Positions 63,679 through 64,000 of a stretch of 64,000 bases of DNA are shown one piece after another; positions within the stretch are counted from its first letter, which is position 1; every line of letters begins with the position of its first letter. Made by a program: the position numbers and the translations under genes. The notes beneath the pieces are model-generated. The model saw only the letters and a list, made by a program, of their open reading frames with translations. It had not been told where the DNA came from and did no database searches. Origin of the DNA: Cyanobium usitatum str. Tous (GTDB lineage: Bacteria > Cyanobacteriota > Cyanobacteriia > PCC-6307 > Cyanobiaceae); the NCBI RefSeq assembly GCF_963920485.1, contig NZ_OY986431.1, positions 186,001-250,000 on the forward strand. The letters are read 5' to 3'.

Positions 63679-64000
63679 TCAATGACATGCCTCCTTTTTT
63701 CTTTGGGTACTATGAGAATGTGTGGGCATGCAGAATCTGCTTGAGCTGCCCCAAAGGGTATATGTGCTCTTCAGGGCCGGATGCCCTGAATTCTTGCCCA
63801 CGCCTGCGTAAAATTCCAACTCGAAATACCACTGGTTGCCCTTCTTAGCCTGGTGCGTCACCAGATCCCGCTTTCCATCTTTGTTCTTTGTTGAGCTGGG
63901 GGCTGCGATCAAGCTGTCATCAATGATCCTGGCTTACCGCCGCATCGTCGTGCCGCTTGCGCTGAGTTGAGCATTGGCTGTTTCAATGATTTTCTCGCCC
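63679..64000 (-). pseudogene. IS5-family transposase fragment, continues beyond the window
   Basis: The reverse strand reads IIDDSLIAAPSSTKNKDGKR, DLVTHQAKKGNQWYFELEF and then diverges. This is the central DDE segment of IS5 transposases (TIVDATIIAAPSSTKN and KKGNQWYFG in relatives). Upstream, AQLSASGTTMRR ends in a stop before ARIIDD. The element is broken. Confidence 0.75.

Noticed and set aside
41225-64000. Prophage or integrative element
   Set aside because: There are no integrase, capsid, terminase or tRNA attachment sites. The mosaic is explained by IS remnants and toxin-antitoxin scars.

Overview
The window looks like the chromosome of a GC-rich picocyanobacterium of the Synechococcus/Cyanobium type. 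The evidence is a split RNA polymerase beta' subunit (rpoC1 + rpoC2), a one-helix high-light-inducible protein, Ycf35 next to a DUF2997 protein and a ferredoxin, DUF1997 and DUF3143 proteins, and dense gene packing with many 4-base stop/start overlaps. No tRNA, rRNA, CRISPR array or prophage was seen.

1-15.6 kb is housekeeping: a YjbQ-family fragment, hisD, rpsT, a TatD nuclease, rpoB-rpoC1-rpoC2, hli, rlmN and a sodium:solute symporter. 15.6-18.1 kb holds a 252-bp direct duplication of the 5' part of a HEAT-repeat gene. It brackets an AT-richer kinase-like gene and looks like a fairly recent insertion. 18.2-27.6 kb is core again: DUF2997-ycf35-ferredoxin, rsmG, a J-domain protein, a tightly overlapped biotin operon (bioF, a BioH/BioK-type esterase, bioC, bioD and a 51-aa membrane protein), a Ski2-type helicase and a DUF1997 protein.

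27.6-41.2 kb is a cell-surface polysaccharide region. It has two sulfotransferase-like proteins, a Tat-type sialidase, a KpsT-like ABC protein whose catalytic motifs are all degraded, a KpsM-like permease, a KpsE/Wzz-like chain-length or export protein, and five glycosyltransferase-type proteins. The genes probably export and decorate a capsule or LPS-like glycan.

41.2-46.7 kb is a toxin-antitoxin graveyard: hipB with a deleted hipA, a chimeric HEPN/MNT remnant, one intact AbrB/PIN pair, and at least four broken copies of a second VapBC-like family. Two copies of a small two-helix membrane/coiled-coil gene are interleaved with these. A fifth broken copy of the same toxin family lies at 53.4-53.8 kb.

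46.8-64 kb is an AT-richer mosaic of glycan genes (gmd truncated by an IS21 fragment, a pyruvyltransferase, a methyltransferase, large glycosyltransferases, and broken sulfotransferase and wecB genes). IS remnants of the IS3, IS21, IS630, IS256 and IS5 families break it up. Everything suggests a variable surface-antigen island that turns over rapidly. All identifications are from reading the sequence; no database search was run.
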